Of a stretch of 20,140 nt of DNA, positions 15,993 through 20,140 are shown in pieces (the first letter of the stretch is position 1; every line of letters starts with the position of its first letter). Made by a program: the position numbers and the translations under genes. The notes beneath the pieces are model-generated. The model was given only the letters and a program-made list of their open reading frames with translations. It had not been told where the DNA came from and made no database searches. This stretch comes from Stramenopiles sp. TOSAG23-2. Lineage: Eukaryota; Sar. The stretch is from contig LT649562.1 of assembly GCA_900128395.1 (NCBI GenBank), positions 1 to 20,140 on the forward strand. Reading direction: 5' to 3'.

Positions 15993-18900
15993 TTACCATT
16001 TTAATTTTTTTAAAAACGCGCTATACTTTTCTACAACTAAAATATCATCCAAGCTCTTCATATCTACTAAATCAATCACCAACTTATTTCGATAAAATGC
16101 AACCTGCCTTTCCATTTTACTCATTAAAAATCTATAACGACTTTGTTTTCGTTTCAATACATAAAAAAATGCTGAAAGGCCAATGTAAATAATCTCATTC
16201 TCGTTCATATTTGATTTTGTATTAAATTTGTTACATCGATCATTAATCAACCAATTCCCATATTTACATGAATCTACAACAACATGATAAAAAAAATCCG
16301 GATTCTTATTTGGTTGTTGAGGCAACCGTTGGATAAGAGAATGGTATTTAATCGCAGCAACTAAATACATGTGAAATGCATTGATACGGACTGTCTTTAT
16401 TCCATTCAATACAATATCAAATAATAATGCATGGCATTTTGGTTTTAAAAATGCGCGTATTTTCTTTGAAAGTTCTTCACCGGTGGTTACATTTGTAACT
16501 ACATCTTTCATTTTCACATTTTCATATTTTGAATAATCTCCTTTGATTTCACCAGTTGTAGTATTAATCAGTAGACCACACCATGTTAAATTACCACCCT
16601 CCTCAATACGAGTAAAATCATTTTCTTTTAACTTGCAATTGAAATTAATCTTTGTTTTTGATGATTTTACATTACATGCAAATTCCGGTACACCAGTATG
16701 CATCGTACGTACAAAATATTCAGCTATTGTCTTTTCTTTAGTAACAAGTAAATAATCATCAATTAAACGAACCATAATAGATGGTGATGCTATATCAGAT
16801 GATAGGGAAGAAGACGAAGATGATGGAGGTAACAATAAATGTGAATGAGAAGTTTTCCCTTTTTTGACATTTTTATTCTTCTCTAAGTGGTTTGCTGACG
16901 TAAATACTTGTGGAAATTTCATCCTTTCCATTTTTCCGTAATACAAATTACACATTAAAGTTGAAAGTATGCTACCTTGTGGTATTCCATTTGTTTGCAA
17001 ATAACTTTGCCCAGGGGCAACATTTACGAGGTTGTTAAAAACATGATCTTTCAAAATTTCAATCAATTTTTCTTTTTCTTCATTACGATAAATAACACTA
17101 TCCGTAAACACTGCTGATCGTTTTGATTTCGAAAGCTCATTAGATAATTGCAAAAATTGTTTTTCATTACCCAATGTATTTGCCTCTTGAATATACGTAA
17201 CTCTTGTAGATTGGTCTGCTGGTTCAGGATGCACAACTGAATATCGTTGAAATACATATTCTGTCTCTTTTAATATATTTTGAACAATATCAAAACATTT
17301 CTGCTGTGAAATGGAATCATAACATGTCATAATGTCCAACGCGACAAAATACAATTTCTCGCCTTTGTTCTTGACTAAAAAAGGTCTTAACTTTTTATAT
17401 ATATCATCATGCCCATATACAGCTGCTCCTAATAATGATGGATTTCGCTCAGTTTCATATTTTAATGCTTTGTATGTATTTTTTAATAATTGATTTTTCG
17501 ATAAACCACGAGAGGTTGATGATGATGAAGAACCAACATTATTCTTACTTTTTTTTCTTTTTCTAGACATGTTCATAATAGGTCGAACAGTTCGTTTTTT
17601 CGGCACAAATCGAAGTATAACTTCTGGATTTTCCTTTTTTCTACTACTACCCGTATGAATCATACCATTAGTATTTTCAACATCAACATTCATAAATGTG
17701 GAATTATCTGAACGTAATAACTTTTGTCTTTTTAATTTTTCAATTGCAATTGATTGAATTTGGTTCCATACTGAGCGACGATAATAACCAACTTTATTAA
17801 ATGATGACTCCATTTCAGTAATGTAAAAATCATGCCTTAATATTGGAATAACTATTTCTATGTATATATATTGAACAAATTTTTGAAGTAACGTTAAACG
17901 CATTTCATTTGTGGATGGTGGTTCATGATGTTCGGGCATAACACGAGAATTATTGTTATCCCTTGTTACTAAAGAGGGGGATGATGATGATGACGATAAC
18001 CATGGCATGTGAGTGGTTTTAATCGACATGATTAATCTATCCAAACGAACAACATCATGCCTACCACATTGCAGAAAATATTTTAAATTCGATCGGAAGA
18101 CATTTTCGTTATGTTTTGATCCAAAAAAACTTGGTGATAACAAACAATGTAAGACATTCCAAATGTAATGAACAACATTAGTTGTTGGTGTATTCAGTTG
18201 CGTTAACATACCAAGTTTTAATTCTAATTCATGAATGGTCATATCTTTCATTCCTGGTTCTTTGGGGGGGGGGATATTTCCTTTCTCTTTAAACTTGATA
18301 AGTGGGCAATGTTTATTAATGAGACGGTTGTATTCACATGTTGCATGGTTTTCCATTATTTGTTGAATTGGAAGGACAAGTTTTAAATATGATTTTGGTA
18401 ATCTTCTTATCTTAGCCCCACTTTTCTTTGAATTATATTTGTTTTTCATTCTATTTTTCGCGCCAGATTGTTTTAAAATATGTTTAAAGATAATATCCAT
18501 CGCCTTTGTCTTACTAGCTAAAGAAGAATTTGCAATCATTATATCTATACGTTTTGGTGGACCTATGAAGTGATATTTAGATAAGCCTGGTTTAGACGGG
18601 AAAGTTTGCGAATAAAACATACTCATTCTTGGTACGTATACAATTTTATTGGATAATACTTTACGACGGTGCAATTCATTCGAAACATCGCTTAATGCGG
18701 GTCCAGTAATTTGCATAAAACAACCATTTTCTAGACTTTTAAAAATACTGCAATTTAATAACATATGTAACATTAATTCATCTCCAATTTTGTTTAAAAT
18801 ATCTTCCCAAAAGTTTGTTTGCAATATATTTACAAGTGTATTTGGGTAAAAATTAGCAATAGCAGGTGCACCAACAATACTTGAGGTGCCAGATATATTG

Positions 18901-19355
18901 TAACCGGTTGGTGCACCATAACCAAGCGAAAGTACGTTGTGCAAGTTTACATGTTGCTGATCATGGCTATTATTTTTTTTCTTATTATTATTATTATTGT
19001 TCCCATTACTACTACTACCAATGCTATTATTTCGTTTGATAGTAGCAGCTAATTTTGCATATTTATCACATAAAATGGATATCGCATATTGTACAAGTTC
19101 TTTCTGCGATGAATTTTTCGTTAGCAATGCTTCATTTAATTTCTTTTGTTCATTCAACAATTCTTGTTCCGCATTTTCTGTAAATATTGGTGTTCTAGCA
19201 ATATAAAACATGTCTTTTGAATTGTATTTGTCGTCGCAAAAGTTTGTTTTTTGAATTTCTAATGAAACAGATCGAGGCTTGATTAAATTGTTTACATAAT
19301 CTTCAACATTTTGTATGTCTGTGTATATATTTTTCAACATACTTTTAGCTGACAT
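15993..19355 (-). CDS. TERT: Telomerase reverse transcriptase (TERT)
   Basis: 1,120 aa catalytic subunit that copies telomeric repeats from an RNA template. TEN-like region near 170-245 (NFWEDILNKIGDELMLHMLL at 181-200, then CFMQITGPAL). TERT-specific RNA-binding domain: CP motif with NHATCEYNRLINKHCPL at 336-352; QFP region about 390-452 (FFGSKHNE at 410-417); T motif around 508-535 (FYITE, YYRRSVW). RT motifs: 1 at 580-596 (LRFVPKKRTVRPIMNM); A at 668-683 with catalytic D674; B' at 788-808 (NGIPQGSILSTLMCNLYYGKM); C at 862-872 (VRLIDDYLLVT) with D866 and D867; D near 880-906; E WCGLLI at 925-930. A thumb-like C-terminal extension reaches the end. Low-complexity insertions occur at about 110-130, 453-480 and 827-857. 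All three catalytic aspartates are present, so it looks functional. Intronless here. Confidence 0.96.
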   Translation of the reverse strand: MSAKSMLKNIYTDIQNVEDYVNNLIKPRSVSLEIQKTNFCDDKYNSKDMFYIARTPIFTENAEQELLNEQKKLNEALLTKNSSQKELVQYAISILCDKYAKLAATIKRNNSIGSSSNGNNNNNNKKKNNSHDQQHVNLHNVLSLGYGAPTGYNISGTSSIVGAPAIANFYPNTLVNILQTNFWEDILNKIGDELMLHMLLNCSIFKSLENGCFMQITGPALSDVSNELHRRKVLSNKIVYVPRMSMFYSQTFPSKPGLSKYHFIGPPKRIDIMIANSSLASKTKAMDIIFKHILKQSGAKNRMKNKYNSKKSGAKIRRLPKSYLKLVLPIQQIMENHATCEYNRLINKHCPLIKFKEKGNIPPPKEPGMKDMTIHELELKLGMLTQLNTPTTNVVHYIWNVLHCLLSPSFFGSKHNENVFRSNLKYFLQCGRHDVVRLDRLIMSIKTTHMPWLSSSSSSPSLVTRDNNNSRVMPEHHEPPSTNEMRLTLLQKFVQYIYIEIVIPILRHDFYITEMESSFNKVGYYRRSVWNQIQSIAIEKLKRQKLLRSDNSTFMNVDVENTNGMIHTGSSRKKENPEVILRFVPKKRTVRPIMNMSRKRKKSKNNVGSSSSSTSRGLSKNQLLKNTYKALKYETERNPSLLGAAVYGHDDIYKKLRPFLVKNKGEKLYFVALDIMTCYDSISQQKCFDIVQNILKETEYVFQRYSVVHPEPADQSTRVTYIQEANTLGNEKQFLQLSNELSKSKRSAVFTDSVIYRNEEKEKLIEILKDHVFNNLVNVAPGQSYLQTNGIPQGSILSTLMCNLYYGKMERMKFPQVFTSANHLEKNKNVKKGKTSHSHLLLPPSSSSSSLSSDIASPSIMVRLIDDYLLVTKEKTIAEYFVRTMHTGVPEFACNVKSSKTKINFNCKLKENDFTRIEEGGNLTWCGLLINTTTGEIKGDYSKYENVKMKDVVTNVTTGEELSKKIRAFLKPKCHALLFDIVLNGIKTVRINAFHMYLVAAIKYHSLIQRLPQQPNKNPDFFYHVVVDSCKYGNWLINDRCNKFNTKSNMNENEIIYIGLSAFFYVLKRKQSRYRFLMSKMERQVAFYRNKLVIDLVDMKSLDDILVVEKYSAFLKKLKW
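18264..18273. repeat. G10/C10 homopolymer inside TERT
   Basis: Ten consecutive G on the plus strand, ten C in the TERT coding strand, encoding part of IPPPKEPG (residues 361-368) between the CP and QFP regions. The frame is intact in this assembly. A run of this length is prone to replication slippage and to sequencing error, and any change not divisible by three would truncate TERT. Confidence 0.95.
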
Positions 19356-19398
19356 AATGTTGAGGTTGCTTGCTTATGCACAATATTGTTATTATTAT
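19356..19398 (-). other. 43-bp gap between the coiled-coil gene and TERT
   Basis: The minus-strand coiled-coil ORF stops at 19399 and the TERT ATG lies at 19355, leaving 43 bp for any 3' end, promoter and leader. The two frames differ by one base. No strong donor/acceptor pair joining them was seen, although AG dinucleotides precede the TERT ATG. The TERT promoter probably overlaps the upstream gene, or the two share a transcript. Confidence 0.65.
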
Positions 19399-19794
19399 TT
19401 ATTTATTGTTACTATTATTGATATTTTGTAATTTACTTAATTTAACTGCAAGCTGTATTTTATCATTATTATTCACAGTATATTTCTGTCCTTTTAATAA
19501 TAATAAATCTCTACTTGAAGTATTGTTATATTTCCTCAATTTATTATTCAGTTTCTTCACTTCAGTCTTTTTTATAGCAATCGAATCGTCCGTATCTGAT
19601 ATTTCGTGCTCCAAATACTTAACACGTTCTATGCTATTATTATACGATGTTTTAATTAATTGTAATCGTATTAAAAAATTTCCAATAATATCTTTTTGAT
19701 AATTATATTTCTCGTCGTCCTTCTTCTTTTGTTGCTCAACAATTTGTACCAATTCTGTTTGAAATGCCTCTATTGCTTCAATATTAAATTCCAT
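19399..19794 (-). CDS. Small coiled-coil protein, unassigned
   Basis: 131 aa with a proper ATG. It is charged and helical almost throughout. Residues 10-90 show heptad-like spacing of hydrophobic residues (for example IIGNFLIRLQLI at 36-47, then VKYLEHEISDTDDSIAIKK at 58-76), ending in a short Leu/Lys segment and an Asn-rich tail. No signal peptide or membrane segment is visible. The general plan, a short N-terminal helix, a coiled coil and a small tail, occurs in kinetochore, centrosome and tethering subunits, but nothing here is specific enough to name it. It could also be the first exon of a longer protein. It lies 43 bp upstream of TERT on the same strand. Confidence 0.55.
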   Translation of the reverse strand: MEFNIEAIEAFQTELVQIVEQQKKKDDEKYNYQKDIIGNFLIRLQLIKTSYNNSIERVKYLEHEISDTDDSIAIKKTEVKKLNNKLRKYNNTSSRDLLLLKGQKYTVNNNDKIQLAVKLSKLQNINNSNNK

Positions 19795-20140
19795 ATGTAT
19801 GATTGGTTGTATAAAAAATTATTCGTCGTGAACTAATTTTTCTTGTTTTCAATGTTGCATCTACCTCTGTTTTTCTTCCTTTCTATATATATGAATCTCT
19901 TAATCTTCATTTTTGAATTGGTTCAAAATGCATATTGGCAAACATTGCACTATTTATGCGTATTATTTTCTCTTCTTGTTTTTTGGTGGTGTTAATTTTT
20001 CTGACGCAATTTGAAATTTTGGAACTCTCAAGTACAAAAAATACCTAATTTGGCCTATCAAAAATATCAAACACTACAAATCTAGTGAGTATATGAAAAG
20101 GACTATATTAAGTATAAATATGATAGGAAATGAAAAACAG
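19795..20140 (-). promoter_or_regulatory. Upstream region of the coiled-coil gene
   Basis: 346 bp of AT-rich DNA running to the window edge, with no supported ORF or RNA gene. It includes a short TA run near 19885-19892 and an imperfect palindrome, TTGAATTGGTTCAA, at 19912-19925. It probably contains the promoter of the coiled-coil gene, possibly shared with TERT; whether it also serves a gene beyond the edge cannot be seen. Confidence 0.4.

Noticed and set aside
15993-19355. Retroelement reverse transcriptase instead of TERT
   Set aside because: CP, T and TEN-like regions, RLIDDYLLVT and WCGLLI are telomerase-specific, and no endonuclease, RNase H, gag or flanking target duplications were seen.
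19399-19794. Kinetochore Spc24/Spc25-type assignment for the small coiled-coil protein
   Set aside because: Only general helical character and a Leu/Lys-rich end are similar; the expected C-terminal globular domain is absent. Too weak to name.

Overview
This is a eukaryotic nuclear window, AT-rich (about one third G+C by eye), gene-dense and apparently almost intron-free. Seven protein-coding genes occupy most of it. Open frames run uninterrupted for up to 1,940 codons, use the standard genetic code, and usually have an A-rich run just before the ATG. The protein set (cytosolic aspartyl-tRNA synthetase, telomerase reverse transcriptase, an ER TLC protein, a large IQ/EF-hand/WW/B-box protein) excludes bacteria and organelles. 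The IQ/EF-hand/WW/B-box architecture and the compact genes suggest a unicellular protist; a flagellate stramenopile (heterokont) is my best guess, but it is only an inference.

Layout. 1-2268: promoter and gene for aspartyl-tRNA synthetase (+), whose 5' end carries a perfect 141-bp-period tandem duplication. 2720-8542: a giant Ca2+-binding/cytoskeletal scaffold gene (-), convergent with the synthetase. 8962-9843: a TLC-domain membrane protein (-). 9844-10534: a repeat-rich divergent promoter region. 10535-12694: a RING-like/MYND/SH3-like zinc protein (+). 12695-13396: an intergenic region holding a short GC-rich, foldable island. 13397-15916: an unrecognised large protein with a C-terminal cysteine cluster and a possible N-myristoylation signal (+). 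15993-19355: telomerase reverse transcriptase, TERT (-), only 76 bp from the end of its convergent neighbour. 19399-19794: a small coiled-coil protein (-), ending 43 bp before the TERT ATG. 19795-20140: upstream region of that gene.

The genes do not form an obvious pathway; this looks like ordinary eukaryotic neighbourhood mixing. The most interesting items are: (1) the tandem duplication in the synthetase, which either creates a blocking upstream ORF or has just created a new 141-nt intron flanked by AG|GT; (2) a redox-dead thioredoxin-like domain buried in the cytoskeletal scaffold; (3) an N-terminal WHEP domain on the synthetase; (4) the uncharacterised zinc-cluster protein; (5) an intronless TERT with low-complexity insertions, including one between motifs B' and C, and a C10 tract; (6) the tight coiled-coil/TERT pair; (7) the GC-rich island at 13121-13210.
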